Positions 34,447-46,860 of a stretch of DNA of 64,000 nt are shown piece after piece; the first letter of the stretch is position 1; every line of letters starts with the position of its first letter. Made by a program: the position numbers and the translations under genes. The notes beneath the pieces are model-generated. The model had not been told where the DNA came from, did no database searches, and worked only from the letters and a program-made list of their open reading frames with translations. Source of the DNA: Cyanoderma ruficeps (Eukaryota > Chordata > Aves > Passeriformes > Timaliidae); the NCBI GenBank assembly GCA_008694505.1, contig VZDJ01000223.1:4419960-4483959 (forward strand). The letters run 5' to 3'.

Positions 34447-37400
34447 ACACACCCACAGCAAACATCTGACAACCTCCCAACCTCCAGGACACGGAGGGAA
34501 TTTTATCCCAGTTTGAAGTGACAACACGAGACGGGCACAAATCATTACTGCTTAATTAAACAACGAATTATAATAAACTAAAAACTGATCTCGGGGAGCA
34601 TTTTCCTCCTGGAGTCCTCCCGGTGCTGACAGAGGAAGGAATTGAATCCAGGTGTCTCCAGCATCCCCAGGGTTGGACCACCTCTATTCCACCCCAAAAA
34701 TGTGCTGGGACCTCTCCTGAAAGCCACATGTGGAGCGATTTTATTTCTACTCCAGAAGCACAGGTGGAACAACAAGGAAATGAGGCAACACCAAAAGAGG
34801 ATAAAAAAAGAGAAAATGAGAAAGGTCCTCAACCAGCAGCACAGATAAACCTGCATCTGTCCAAAGCTGCTTTTTCCAACCTGGAGAGGCCGGCAGCATC
34901 TCTATCCTCGTGTTTATTCCCATCACCAGGCCAATTTCCAAACCTTCTGTCAGATAAAAACAAACAAACAAACAAACAAACAAACAAAAAACCAAAAAAA
35001 ACTTCCAGGGAGCTTAAGAGGAAAATGCATTTATAGCCCTGGCTGCACCAAGGCAAAGCAGATAAAGTTCAGCCCGTGGAGGTTTCAGATGTAATTCTGA
35101 CATGAGACACACTGTGCCAATTTTCCAGCCCCAGCAAACGTATTAAATGTCATTGTCTTTCTAAGAAGAAAGGATCTATTCTATTTTCTTTCTTTTTTTT
35201 TTTTTTTATTTTTTTATTGACTGAGGAAGATTAAAGGTAATCTCCCTAAATCCTCAACCACCCCACAGGATACGGGGTTGTTTTTTTTTGGACGTGGCTG
35301 TGTCATTCAGAATATCACTTGGGTGATCCCTCCCTGCTTCTTTTTGTCCCTTCAAAACCTCCCCTAAATCCCAACCCTCTGTTTCTGTCACCCACTTCAA
35401 ATCTGCCTTTCAACCCAGGGTGGCCACAGCCTTCAAATTTAACTTTAAAACGCTCCAGAAAGGCCAAAATGGAAGGGGGTTTCCTTCCTGCTTGGGCTGC
35501 TGGATGAAAAGCCAAGTTCAGCTTTGCCAGGATGGATTCATTTCCCTGCTCCCCCTCTGCTCTCTCTCTCCTGTTATTTTAAAAAAATAAATGAATCAAA
35601 ATCAAACTCAGCCCCCCCGAACAAACAGGTGGGGAAAAAAATAGAAGGAAAAAAAAACAAAAAACCACTAAAGAAAACCTCTTTGGCTTGGTGAAATCCA
35701 GTTTTTTTATCTGAAGATAAAAGGTGCTGGAAACGTCAGGGTCAGGTGGCAGCCGGGGGAATTCCGGAGGGGAATTCACTGCCCGTGTGATCATCTGTCC
35801 AAAAGGAGGTGGCAACCGTGGGGTTTGTGCCAAATCAAGATTATTTCAGGCCTGGAGTTGCTGGGGACGAGTCACAAACCACAGCAGAGCCCTGCTGAGA
35901 GCCCAGATTAACCCAAGGAAAAGAGATTTTCCCTGTCCCAGGAACACCCCTGGGGACTCCTCTGGAATTTGGGGCCCAGAAAACTCTCAGAGGTCTCTTG
36001 TTCCCCTAAAATCTCATTTTCTGCTCCCTCCTGCTCTGCTGGCTTTGGGGTTGGGTGGAGAGCAGCAGTGAAATGGGAGCTGGGGGAGAGATTTTCAGCT
36101 CCAGAGGGACATTCCCACCTGGCCAGAGGCACCTGTCGGGGGGATTTGGGGCTGAGGACAAAGCTTCACCCCAGGACAGTCACCTGCCCTCGTCCCATCA
36201 CGGATTTAAAGGCTCAAGGTGGATTTGGGAGAAGCCCAGGCCAGGCTCAGCCTCTGCCAGGATGAATCTGCCACAAAATGAAACCAAAAAAGCCTCACAA
36301 AACCAGAGTGTCCCCAGCAACAACCAAAATGGCAAAAAGTTACAACAGCAGGGGAAAAAAACCCCTCCAAGGCAGGGGGTCTGAACCCCTTGGAGCTGAA
36401 ATCTTGGCCTTTTGCACCAGTTTTTCTTTGAAGAGAAATCCCAGCAATTATTTCCAAGCTCTTAAATTGACCAGGAGGGAGAAACTCTGGAGGAAAAGGG
36501 TTTGTTTTTCCCAGGATTTTCTCATTTAAAGGGATTCAATCCCATCGACCTGTGCCATCCATCAAGGCACCATTGTTCCCTAATAATTTTTTTCTTAATA
36601 AAAGAGCAAATTTTGGATGCACAGATCATATTAAAAGGAAGGGTTTCAAAGCAGGAGGAAATTTAACCCAAATTTTGCCCTCCCACCTCGACCACGAAAA
36701 GTCATTCCTGAGAGTTTCAGGTGAAATCTGAATTCCTGAACTCAGCTCTGAATTTTTCCCCAAGTGCCCAGAAATTCCTCTTCGGACAGGTGGGGTGTTT
36801 ACCTGGGTGAGCACGGCACAATTACTCCAGGGTTCTAATTAGGAATTAATGAGGAATTAATGACTCCAGGGCTCCTAAAGCAGTGACAATGCCACGGTTT
36901 GGGAGCTTGGCACCAAACCCAGGCACCGCCCTCAACAAAAATCCCCCAGAGCCGGCTCAGATAATTTCACCCAGCACGCCACCAAGCCACTTTTGATGAT
37001 TTAATTGGAAATGATGTTTAATTGGAGGCTGGTTCTGTAATTACCATTAAAGCCAAATGTCCCTTTTGCTTTCTGAGCCTTTTGCTAATGGTGTTCCCTT
37101 GGACTCCTGGCTTTTTATCAGCTGGGTTTTCGTGAGGGCCCAATTTGATGTTCCCAGGTATTTCGAACAGAACACGCTGTTCAACTGTTCAAAAGTAATT
37201 TTTATTATTAGAAATAGCGTTGAAAACACTCTGTGACCTTTTTTTTTGGTGGTTGTTCGAGAATTAGAGGCTGCAAATTCTCTGAATCTGGTATTATTCA
37301 TCAATTCTTAAAACTTTAAAAAGACGAGAGATGTTTAAGGGGAAACTGGGTTTTGCTTCCAAGGTGGTTTTTGGCTCCAAAATTCGGCGTCTTCTGCTCT

Positions 37401-37495
37401 GACCCATCCCTGTGTCGCATCAAAACCCAGCCACAGCTTCGTGTCACCCCCAGGAGGGGCAGGGAAAAGGAAATCCCTGAAGATTTGGGGGAATC
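34447..37495. other. Unassigned non-coding sequence with simple repeats
   Basis: No gene recognised. It contains an (AAAC)n microsatellite (34956-34990), T-runs (about 35191-35219 and 35280-35289) and A-rich tracts (about 35634-35660). Short overlapping frames around 35.9-36.4 kb are not protein-like. Confidence 0.5.
34956..34990. repeat. (AAAC)n microsatellite
   Basis: Seven consecutive 'caaa' units in an A-rich context. Confidence 0.95.
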
Positions 37496-37565
37496 CTAAA
37501 ATATCCTGAGCTGGGAGGGACCCACAGGGATCATCAAGGTCCAACTCATGCACAGGACGTCCCCC
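37496..37565 (-). mobile_element. CR1 LINE 3' terminal fragment
   Basis: 'cctaaaatatcctgagctgg', 'gagggacccacagggatcat' and 'catgcacaggacgtcccc' give the reverse-oriented end of the CR1 subfamily also seen at 22839. Confidence 0.8.
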
Positions 37566-39200
37566 AAATCCCAGCAGCTCTTGGAAAAGGGGCCTCACCT
37601 CACCAAAATTAATAATGCCTCACCTCCCTGAATGTTTTTGGTAATAATAATTGCTGCCAGCCTGGAGGAGAAGAATTCTCCTCTGTGTGTTTTAGCTGCA
37701 GACTAGCAGTGGAAGGTGGGAAAATTCACTTTATTTCCCTTATTTCCCATCCCAGTCCTGGCACTGGGGGTGGATAAATGTGAGATTTCTCTCCTTGCTG
37801 CATCAGAACCTTCGCTTTTCTCAAACAGGGAATTGGTTTTTCCACTGAGCCGGGGTCCAGAGGAGCACAGGGAGAGGGGAAGGATTAAATCCCAAGGGGA
37901 GGTGCAGGGAGGAAAATCCCCTCAACATTTGCATTCCATCCTGCACTGGTGGCCGCGAAATTCCCTTAATTCGTCCTCTCCTGGTGCCCAGCCCCTCACC
38001 TCTGCTAAAACCCACAGAGGAATCGTCATCAGGAGCATTTCAAAATTAAATGCCTGTCTCCAAAATTAAATCCAGAGCAATTCCTGCGTTTCCTGCTGCA
38101 TCCCATGGATTTCCAGGGCACCTCCAGAGCTCCAGGCCTGAGTTTTTCACAGCCCACCTGAGCTGGTGCCTCGTGGCTTTTCTTCCCTCCAAACTCTTCA
38201 CTTCCAAGTTGGATTTCTTGCCTCATCCCCGTATTTGCCCTCCCAGATTATTTTGGCAGCCTGAGTCCATCCAGGGGCTCTGCTCAGGTGGGTGCAGCAG
38301 GGATTTGCTTTTGGCTCCTGCTGGAGGAAACCCAGAATTGAAAAGCAAAATTAAAAAAAAAAAAAAAATCCTTAATGCCTGAATTTTGACCAGTTTTTTA
38401 CCAATTTCTGCCTTGCTAACACATTTTGCCTCTTGCTGTCGGAGAGGAAATGTGGGTTATTGGGGGAAGAAAAGGAAACAAGGAAAAGGAACAATTTTTT
38501 TTGCCTGGTTTCCATCGTTCTTGGGCTTGGCCAGCACTGCAGCAGCACTGCCCCGAGGAGCCCAAAGTGGGGGTGAATAATGACCCCACTAATTAAAATA
38601 ATGCTAATTTCCCTCCCCAAGCGTGGCCCCATGACTCAGGTCCTGTGCAGAGCCAGAATTTTTTGGCCATTTCAGGATTAACGTTGAGAAAGACGCCAAG
38701 AGTTGGGATCCTGCTCGGGGCTGAACTGAAACCTCAGCGAAAAATAAAAAGCCGCTTTGGAAGATCTGTGGCTGCATTCCTATTTATCTTTCTTTTTTAT
38801 TAAAAAACCCCAACTAATAAAATAAAAGGCAGCTCTGAGAGACTTCAGGCAGAGGAGAGGAAGCTGAATTCAGCCACTGCTGCCCAAACTGACGAGATCT
38901 TTGGAAGAGAATCCCAGATGTCAGCAAAAACTTCCTTTGCTCCGTCCAAGTGAGAAAGCAATTNTTTTTTTTTTTTCTTTTGGAATAAAAACAAGCCAAG
39001 GATGACAGGATCGTGTAGAGGAGACAGAAAACACGACAGAAAAAAAGGAGACGAAAACAAGATTGTGAGGATGAGGGGGAAAAAGGTGGCGGCAGATAAG
39101 GAGCGGAATGAATCATGGCCTGGGAAAACAGGAGCTGGGATAAAGCTCAGAGTCAGGGGAAAAACTGGGAAGAACCAGGGGAAGGTGAACTCTGAACACA
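37566..39200. other. Unassigned non-coding sequence
   Basis: A-run at 38353-38368. A single N at 38964 begins a T-run (38965-38976). No gene recognised. Confidence 0.5.
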
Positions 39201-39620
39201 GGAATTCAAGGAGCAATCAGGGCTGGTAGGAATATTCCTATATCCATAAATCCTCTAAGAAATAATAATTAGTCCCAATCAGTCTGAAACTGGAGCTCCA
39301 AGTGTAGCCCAGGTTTTGGCTCAAACACCAAAAAAAAAAGGCAAAAAAATAGGAAAGTGGGAATTTTATAGGACAGGAGTGTGGCTGCCTCTGCCCCAGC
39401 CTCAGATTTGGAAAATCTGAAAAAAATCTCAGTGAATTTTTTGCATTCATTCATTCATGGAATGTGTTTTTGTTGAGCTGATGCTCCCAGCTCCAGTTTT
39501 CCCCAGGAATTCAAGGAGCAATCAGTGCTGAGAGCAATATTCCTAAATCAACAATCCCACAGAAATCATAATTAGTCCCAATCAGCCTGAAAGTGCAGCT
39601 CCAAACACCTCCCGGGTCTC
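39201..39620. repeat. Diverged tandem duplication, period about 305 bp
   Basis: 'ggaattcaaggagcaatcag' occurs at 39201 and 39506. Both are followed by 'aatattcct', 'aattagtcccaatcag' and 'ctgaaa.tg.agctccaa'. Similarity fades after about 110 bp. Confidence 0.8.
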
Positions 39621-40721
39621 ACCCTGGAGTTCAACAGCCCCAGTTTCAACCACAAAAGGATGGGGGAAAAAATGGGAAGTGGGATCCAGGTGCTGTTTTA
39701 TTGTGGACGGGCTCTTTGGCTGAGACAAAACACTTGGAAAGCTCAACCTGGTGAATTCCTCTTCCCTGCCTCTGGATTTCACCACTTTTAAGCCACTGAC
39801 AATGGACAAGGGAAGGGGTCAGGCTCTATAATTCAAGTTACGAATAAAGTTATTTAAAACAATCAAGCAGCTGGAAGGATGGAGACTTCCCTCATCTTCT
39901 TACGTTAAAATCCAAAGAAAAACGACGAAATTCCACTTAGTTCCCATTAATCACCGCATTAATCAATCCGTGGACGGGAATTCAGCAGGCTCTGATGGAA
40001 ATTTGCTTTATTCCCCTCGTGTCCCGGCTTGCCCTTTCACCCTCCGGAGAGCCCGAGGGGTTGGGAGTGATGGAGTTTCCTGCCAATCAACCCCAGGAAA
40101 TGCAGGAATGCCAGGCTGGAGCTCCGCTCCGGATTCCCAACCCCGGAGCAGATGGCAAAGCCACCCCCGGTGACAAAACAAGGGCTGCACCTTGCTCAGG
40201 AAAAAGCAAATTACGCCGTTAATGAGAGGAACTGGCCTCACAATCCGCGCTCCAGATTTGTGTGACCTCCAAATGAATTATTCCAGCCCAGAGCCGGGGG
40301 AAGTGACAAGGAAAAAAAAACCTTGAGCAAAGGTTTCAGGTAAAACCTGACAAAGGGTCGCACGCAAAAAGCAGCCAGAGAAACACAGAAAAAAATAAAA
40401 AAAAAAGCTGAAAAGGGAATTCCAGAAGCGATCCTGGTCCAGCCCTTTATGGGAAAGGGAGCCCAGAGGAGAAGAAATGATCAACTGCCAGAAAAATGAT
40501 GGGAGAATGGAAAGTTTCGAGATTTCAACCAGGATAAAAGGGTGATAAACCCCACGGAATGTCTGAATTAAAGGGAAACCTGAGAAATCCCCACACGGGG
40601 ATTTGTCACCAGGATTCATCCCTTTACTCTCATCCCATTCAAACTCGACCCCATTATTTTACTCTCATCCCATTCAAACTCCACCAATGAAATGTAATTA
40701 ATTCATTATTAGTGTAATTTT
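39621..40721. other. Unassigned non-coding sequence
   Basis: A short doubling of 'ttttactctcatcccattca' lies near 40622-40690. No gene recognised. Confidence 0.5.
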
Positions 40722-40933
40722 ATGGGATTCACACTCTGCAGGGGCTCAGGATGCTGAGCTGGCTGGGACAGGGGGTTTTGCAGCTGGATTTTAAGGCAAA
40801 GCTTGGCAGTGGGGGGATTTTTTTCCCCCCTTTTTGGGGCTGATTTTCCTCCTTTTTGGGGCTGAGTTCTCTTCTCCCTTTTTGGGTCAATTTTTCTTCA
40901 CACCCTTTATTGGGGATGATTTTTTTTCTCCCA
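40722..40933. repeat. Duplicated block, copy 1 (partner 43385-43594)
   Basis: Shares 'atgggattcacactctgcag', 'gctcaggatgctgagctgg' and 'ttttaaggcaaagcttggca' with 43385-43594, then a 'cctttttggggctgatttt' array. Direct orientation, 2.66 kb apart. Confidence 0.92.
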
Positions 40934-41042
40934 TTTTAGGCTGATTTTTTTCTCCCCCCTCCCCTTTTTTAGGACTGATTTTTTTGCCCCCTTCTTTTAG
41001 GGATAAATTTTTTTCCCCCTGTTTTGGGGCCAAATTTTCTTC
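40820..41042. repeat. T/G-rich minisatellite, about 6-8 copies
   Basis: Units of about 28-40 bp repeat 'ctttttggggctgatttt' with variants 'ttttaggctga', 'ttttaggactga' and 'tttggggccaaatttt'. It starts inside the duplicated block and continues past it, so this copy expanded further than the one at 43.5 kb. Confidence 0.85.
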
Positions 41043-42087
41043 CCAGCTGTGGAAAAAGTCTATCCTTGGTTTCCCTGCACAAGGGGCTCCATCTACCCCC
41101 GTTTTTATTCCAGAAAATTGAATTCAAGAGGGAAAATCCATAAATGCCAGTTTGTCACATCGGGTGAATCACAGGATTCCACTCTCCTCGTGCAGAGCTC
41201 TGGTGGCTGCTTTGGGATTTATCAGCATCCTTTTTGTCCTTTCCACGAGGAAAAGGGAAAATCTGCCTCTGGAATGATGGAAACAACCGAGTGTGGCCTG
41301 GGATTATCAATAAAACCTTCACATTTCTCTTTTGCAAGGGGTAAAGCAGCAGGAGCCCCAGCGGAAAGCAGCGGGAAAAGGCCCTGAAAGGAGCTGGAAA
41401 TCCATAGGAAGTTTAAATCCCTGCCAAAGGTCGATGTCCTTGGGCCGGCAGATGCAGAACATCTGGTTACTGACATCTGGGACTCCCAGATATCCTGGAA
41501 CTTCCCATCTTCCTTTAGATGAAATCCTAGCCATTAAAAAAAAAATTAAAAAATTTAAAAATGGAATTTCCCAGCACATTCCCCAGTTCTGAGAAATCAA
41601 ACCCTTTGCATCAGCCTTGACTGTTCCTGTTCGTTAACAAGCCTTGATTTTTCCAACGTGGAGGAATTCAAGGAACCAGGAAATGCAGGTTTGTTGTTAA
41701 AATACAGCAAAAAGCACCGATGAGCCTGGCAGACTTTGCCACTGATTAGTACTCACAGATTATTAGTTAAACATTGAATTATTATTTAATAACTTCTGCT
41801 GCTCTGGGATTTTTCGAACACAAAAATGCTTTGGGAAAACAGCCTTAAATCAGGTTTAGAGGACTGACCCTGGAATTGCTTGGGAATAATCCCACCTGGC
41901 TGGGAAGGGCCAGCACTGACAGCGGCCAGGGCAAGGCAGAAAGTTGCCAGTCCAGGATTTGAATCCTCAAGAGGATTAGGAAAAGTTATGGGAAATTCCA
42001 GTTTTTATCCCAGGAGCAACTCTATAATTTATGGCAGCATCTTCTCCTGCAGAGACCAGGTACCCTGGGTCAAAAAATGTTATTTAC
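41043..42087. other. Unassigned non-coding sequence
   Basis: An A-rich run lies at about 41536-41565. No gene or recognised repeat. Confidence 0.5.
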
Positions 42088-42252
42088 TGGGAGGGTGGGG
42101 AGGCCTTGGTAGAGATTATCCCAAAAATCTGTGGCTGCCCCATCCCAAGGCCGGGTCAGATTGGTTTGGAGCACCCTGGGACAATGGAAGTTGTGGGGGT
42201 GGAATTGGATGAGCTTTAAAGTCCATCCATCCCAACCCATTCCACCATTCCA
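42088..42252 (+). mobile_element. CR1 LINE 3' end
   Basis: 'gtggctgccccatcccaagg', 'gattggtttggagcaccctg' and 'catcccaacccattccacca' follow CR1 sense order. About 165 bp, diverged. Confidence 0.85.
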
Positions 42253-42434
42253 GTATAGAAATGAGCGAGGCACTTAAAAATCTGAATAACTCCCAGCGAA
42301 ACCCCGACATGGAGGGCAAACAGAGCGGCATCCCTGCATTTCTGAGATCACTCTGCCACATCTCAGCTCGGGGCCATCACCTGCCTTGGGCTGCAATGCA
42401 GGATGTCACCAAAAGTTTGTATTTTATTAACAAC

Positions 42435-43001
42435 TGTTGAAACCATTTGGGAGATGTTTTCCTTATCCCTTCCAGGACCCATCCTCCCTCCAGGGGAGAT
42501 CTGCTGTCCATGGGCCATCCAGGCTCACTGCAGGGCTGAGACAATTCCATCATCCCATGGGGAGAGGCTCCACCCAGGGGGAGGAGCCCAGCATTCCCAC
42601 CTGGATCAAAGCTGGGATTCAGAACAGCAGCACAGCCTGTCTGCACTGGATTCCCAGAGGGAGACCAGACCCATCCCAGCACCACTGGACCCTTCTCCAG
42701 GATCATCTCTGCTCCCACAGAACCACATCTGTCCCTGCAGGAGGGCTGGGCTGGGCTGACACCAACCCCCTGACCAACAGGGGGTCAGGAGTGCTCTGAC
42801 TCTGTCAGTGGTTTTTTTGTTCTACTGCCTTTTTATTTTTAATTTTCCTAGTAAAGAGCTGTTATTCCTATTCCCATATCTTTGCCTGAGAGCCCCTTAA
42901 TTTCAAAATTCTATTAATTCAGAGGGAGGGGGTTTCCATTCTCCATTCCAAGGGAAGCTCCACCTTTCCCTGGCCGACACCTGTCTTCCCAAACCGAGAC
43001 A
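42435..43001 (+). mobile_element. Solo LTR of an endogenous retrovirus
   Basis: A block of about 567 bp that I recognise, from memory, as a common songbird ERV LTR. It runs 'gaaaccatttgggagatgt', 'ttccatcatcccatgggga', 'ggctccacccagggggagga', 'gcactggattcccagaggga', a 'ccccctgaccaacaggggg' hairpin (about 42767), 'cctagtaaagagctgttatt', 'tatctttgcctgagagcccc' and the end 'cttcccaaaccgagaca'. The proposed TG start (42435) and CA end (43000-43001) fit an LTR, but the bases flanking them do not form an obvious target duplication. The polyadenylation signal is decayed to AGTAAA (about 42850). No gag, pol or env sequence adjoins it. Confidence 0.75.
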
Positions 43002-43384
43002 TCACCCCACCTCCAGCATCTGTCCATGGGAAATCTCCTCATTTCAGGCTCACTTTCAGTTCCCTGGCCATGGATTCGTTGCCGTGTTACAGAGCAAATA
43101 TTTTCCCCATTTGGGTTGTTTGACAACAAACAAAAACCCGTGGGGAAATCATTTTCGGCTTTACTCCAGGGAGAAGCCTTGAAACCGGAGCAGGCTTCCA
43201 GGGCAATTCCTAGAAATGCAACAGGGAATAAAATAAAATAAAAAAAACCCACATTGCACGTGGTGTGGGGTTGGGTTCACCCTGGGGCAGCCATGCCAGG
43301 GAGGGCTGGGAATGCAGCAGGAGCCATTCCCAGCCCAGGTACCCAGGAGATTTTCCTCCTCCCCTTCCACAGAAATGTGATTTC
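43002..43384. other. Unassigned non-coding sequence
   Basis: Nothing recognised between the LTR and the second duplicated block. Confidence 0.5.
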
Positions 43385-43594
43385 ATGGGATTCACACTCT
43401 GCAGGGGCTCAGGATGCTGAGCTGGGCGGGACAGGGGGTTTTGCAGCTGGATTTTAAGGCAAAGCTTGGCAGTGGGGTGGTTCTTTCTTCCCTTTTTGGG
43501 GTTGATTTTCCTCCTTTTTGGGGCTGATTTTTCTTCTTCCTTTTCGGGCCAATTTTTCTTCACGGCCTTTTTTTGGGGATGATTTTTTTCCTCC
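43385..43594. repeat. Duplicated block, copy 2 (partner 40722-40933)
   Basis: See the partner entry. This copy has three 'ttttggggctgatttt' type units instead of the longer array. Confidence 0.92.
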
Positions 43595-46074
43595 TGTACC
43601 CAACGCACCCGAGTGGGGTTTTTGGCTGTGGGATCACACAAGAGTTGAAAACACCACAAGATTTTTTTTTAATTTATTTTTTTTAATTCCTTCACTCTGG
43701 GAAAAAAAGAAAAGTGAAACTAAACTTCAGCCCTACTCAGCATCAAGAGCTGCTCTTTGCCTCCAGCTCGGTGGATCTTGTGCTGGTTGCAGAGTGGTTT
43801 TTTTTTTTTTCCCAGAGTTTGGGATTATTTTGGGTCTGGCCAGGCCGTGGTGGGGCAGTAAATCTGAGAGCAGATGACAATCCCTGATGTCAGCGCTGTG
43901 ACCTCTGCTGAGGGACATTGCTCTCGTGTCTTTGGGCTTGCAGGCCCCTCGAAAATAAAAATAAAATAAAAATCCCCCAAACCAACCAAACAACAAAACA
44001 AAACGAAGAAAAATCAGAACAAAGTTCGAGGCTCATTAAATACTGGATCATTATTAATGTTGAAAATCTGTTCACTCAGTTCTCATCATCCCAGCAGCAC
44101 CACATATATCTTAAAAATAATCTTAAAATAATTTTAAACAACTTTAAAAATGGTAAAAATATCTAAAAAACGGTTCAAATCTAAAATAAATCTTAAAAAA
44201 ACTCTTTAAAATTTCTTTTAAATCATTTTTTTCAGATCTCTGCTCTCGACTTCCACTCCTTGAGGGTGTTTATTGCTGCAGGGCATAAATCCAGCTTTGC
44301 TCAGCAAGGATCACGTTCCTGCCCTGCCATGGAGAAAAGAAAATGGATCTCTGATAAATAATTGGCATAAATTTGATTTAAAATATTTTTTTTTCTAGGA
44401 GAAAACCTGTAACCAGAAGGCCCTGAAAGGTTCTGAAGTGCAGATGTTACCCAGGTTTAGGTGGGGAGCTGCCAGTTAAAAGATGGGAATGNGGGAATGG
44501 GAATGGAATTCCCAAAATGAGGAATTCCAGCCTCAACTCTGCCACCTCTGGATATCACCGGCAGTCGGATGAAATCTTTTTGTCAGGAAAAAGTAAAATA
44601 TTCCTCTTTTTTTTTCCCCACCCCCAGGCAATGCAAACTGTAAATACCCAGCGCTGCTGATGCATCAGAACCCAAATTATCTCCAAGGATAGAATTCTGG
44701 GCAGGTCACAAACCCAGCTCCAATTTCACTCAGCAAATATTTAATTTGTCATCTGCTAATTAACTGAGTGGATGGAAGGTTTTCCAAGGTGCCCAGGAAA
44801 GTTCCAGGCCCTTTCAGGAGGTTTTAAATCCAGTGATGCACCCGGAGCCTTTGGCTCAGGGAAATACAGGGAAATATCCCCAAAATAAATTAAATAAATT
44901 AGATCTGATTCACTGCAGGCAAGAATGATCTCTGAATTTACAGCAGAGAGGGAATTTCTGAGCAGAGCTCAGAAAATTATCGGAAATAACCAATTTCTGG
45001 TTATTTCTGTATTTTCCTCTGCTCTGCTCCACACTTTGATCCCTCACTTCGTGTTGATTCTTCACGAAACAAATTTCACACGGAATTTCAACCTGTTTTC
45101 CATCCACGGCAGACCAGGAGCTGGGCATGACCCGGGATGTTTCCCCCTTTCCTTTATTTTCTATTCCCTGTCTGCCTTTATTCACAGGATTTGCTAAAGG
45201 TTTGTAGCAATTCCAGCATATTTTAATCGGCAATTTCCCCTCTGGAAATGATTCCCTCTCCCATTCCTGATCCTCTCTCATTCCAGTTCATCTTTATTTA
45301 ACTGAAGCAATATAAAAACTCGAGGAACCCATTTTTTCCCTTCAATTTGAAGCCGTTTCCAGCCCTTTTTTCCCTGCTGCCTTTTAACCAGGATCCATTC
45401 CTGGCACTGCACTTGCTCTGCCCAACCCCTTTCAGCAATAAAACACCTGGGAGTGAACTGGGAATATATTGATTTTTCCACAGAGCCGCTGGCCACGGAT
45501 CCATATTCAGAACATAACATGGAATCTCTGGCTTCTGTCAAAATATGGAAGGAAAAAATTCAATCGAAGCGAAAAAGAGACACAAAAAATACTCAGTTAA
45601 TGGAGGCTTTGTTCGGTCCCTTGGCACGCAGGTATTTAAGAGAAAAAAGAACATTTATGTTTTACAGCAGCCTGCTCTGCCAAGCTGTGTTATTCCAGAT
45701 ATCCCTGCTTGGACAGGAATGTTCTCCTCACAAACCAGCCTCCCCTGGTTTCCCAAATTTCTGCCATCCATGGGAAAGCTGCAGGTCTAGAAAATGCAAT
45801 CCCAGCCCTGGTGGGCAGGAAAAATCCTCCAAATTCCCTCTTTCCCTGTGTGCTGAACTCGGGGTCAGCAGCGTCCAGTATTGGGGGTCAAGGAAGGAAA
45901 CAAGAGTTTTCCAGAGTTCCTTCCAGAATTATTCTGGGAATGTGTGGAGGGATGTTGGAGCCCTGGGCACTGAGAATTCCAGACTTTCTGGGCTCACAGG
46001 CACTGACCCCCAGGCAAACACTGCATTGACCTGAGGCCGTGGAAAAGGCTCCCAAAATTAAATAACAGAACTGG
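43595..46074. other. Unassigned non-coding sequence
   Basis: T-runs at about 43661-43685 and 43799-43810, an A/T block at about 44105-44230 ('cttaaaaata' words), and a single N at 44492 within 'gggaatg' repeats. The 193-codon frame at 45453-46034 shares its region with other open frames and has no recognisable domain. Confidence 0.5.
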
Positions 46075-46225
46075 AATTATGGGGGTGTGGGGTTTGAATA
46101 GAAGTGTGTGATATCACAGGGTGGAAAAATTAGAGTTTAAAGGTTTAGAATATAGCAATATATATATATAAAACAAGATGGAGGTTTTAGGGTATAGGCT
46201 GATAATAAGAAGCACAAAATGATGC
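46075..46225 (+). mobile_element. ERV LTR-like fragment
   Basis: 'gggtttgaatagaagtgtgt', 'gatatcacagggtgg', 'tttaaaggtttagaatatag' and 'aaacaagatggaggttttag' resemble the 5' part of a songbird ERV LTR related in type to the 24.9 kb block (shared 'aagatggagg'). The TA run at about 46159-46170 lies inside. It is truncated by the low-complexity region to its right. Confidence 0.5.
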
Positions 46226-46434
46226 CGTCAAGCCTTTAAAAATCTTAATTTTTATTTATTTTATTTTAATTTTAATTTTTATTTATTTTTAAAATTTTTT
46301 ATTTTGTTTTAGTTTTATGTTTTGGTTTTAGTTTTAGTTTTAGGGTTAGTTTTAGTTTTAGGTTTAGTTTTAGCTTTAGGTTTAGGTTTAGTTTTAGTTT
46401 TAGGTTTGTCTATTTATTTATTTATTTATTTATG
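46226..46434. repeat. T-rich simple repeat with telomere-like words
   Basis: The segment passes from (ATTTT)n-like DNA (about 46245-46315) into mixed 'ttttag' and 'ggtttag' units (46316-46410), including a single 'ttagggttag', and then a (TTTA)n run up to the gap. Only one short stretch matches TTAGGG in phase, so this is not a clear interstitial telomere. Confidence 0.85.
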
Positions 46435-46860
46435 NNNNNNNNNNNNNNNNNNNNNNNNNNNNNNNNNNNNNNNNNNNNNNNNNNNNNNNNNNNNNNNNNN
46501 NNNNNNNNNNNNNNNNNNNNNNNNNNNNNNNNNNNNNNNNNNNNNNNNNNNNNNNNNNNNNNNNNNNNNNNNNNNNNNNNNNNNNNNNNNNNNNNNNNNN
46601 NNNNNNNNNNNNNNNNNNNNNNNNNNNNNNNNNNNNNNNNNNNNNNNNNNNNNNNNNNNNNNNNNNNNNNNNNNNNNNNNNNNNNNNNNNNNNNNNNNNN
46701 NNNNNNNNNNNNNNNNNNNNNNNNNNNNNNNNNNNNNNNNNNNNNNNNNNNNNNNNNNNNNNNNNNNNNNNNNNNNNNNNNNNNNNNNNNNNNNNNNNNN
46801 NNNNNNNNNNNNNNNNNNNNNNNNNNNNNNNNNNNNNNNNNNNNNNNNNNNNNNNNNNNN
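46435..46860. other. Assembly gap (426 N)
   Basis: An N-run between the T-rich array on the left and a G/C-rich 25-bp array on the right. Frames reported across it are artefacts. Confidence 0.99.

Noticed and set aside
46316..46410. Interstitial telomeric repeat
   Set aside because: Only one 'ttagggttag' is in phase; the rest is mixed 'ttttag' and 'ggtttag', so a true TTAGGG array is not supported. Kept only as telomere-like.
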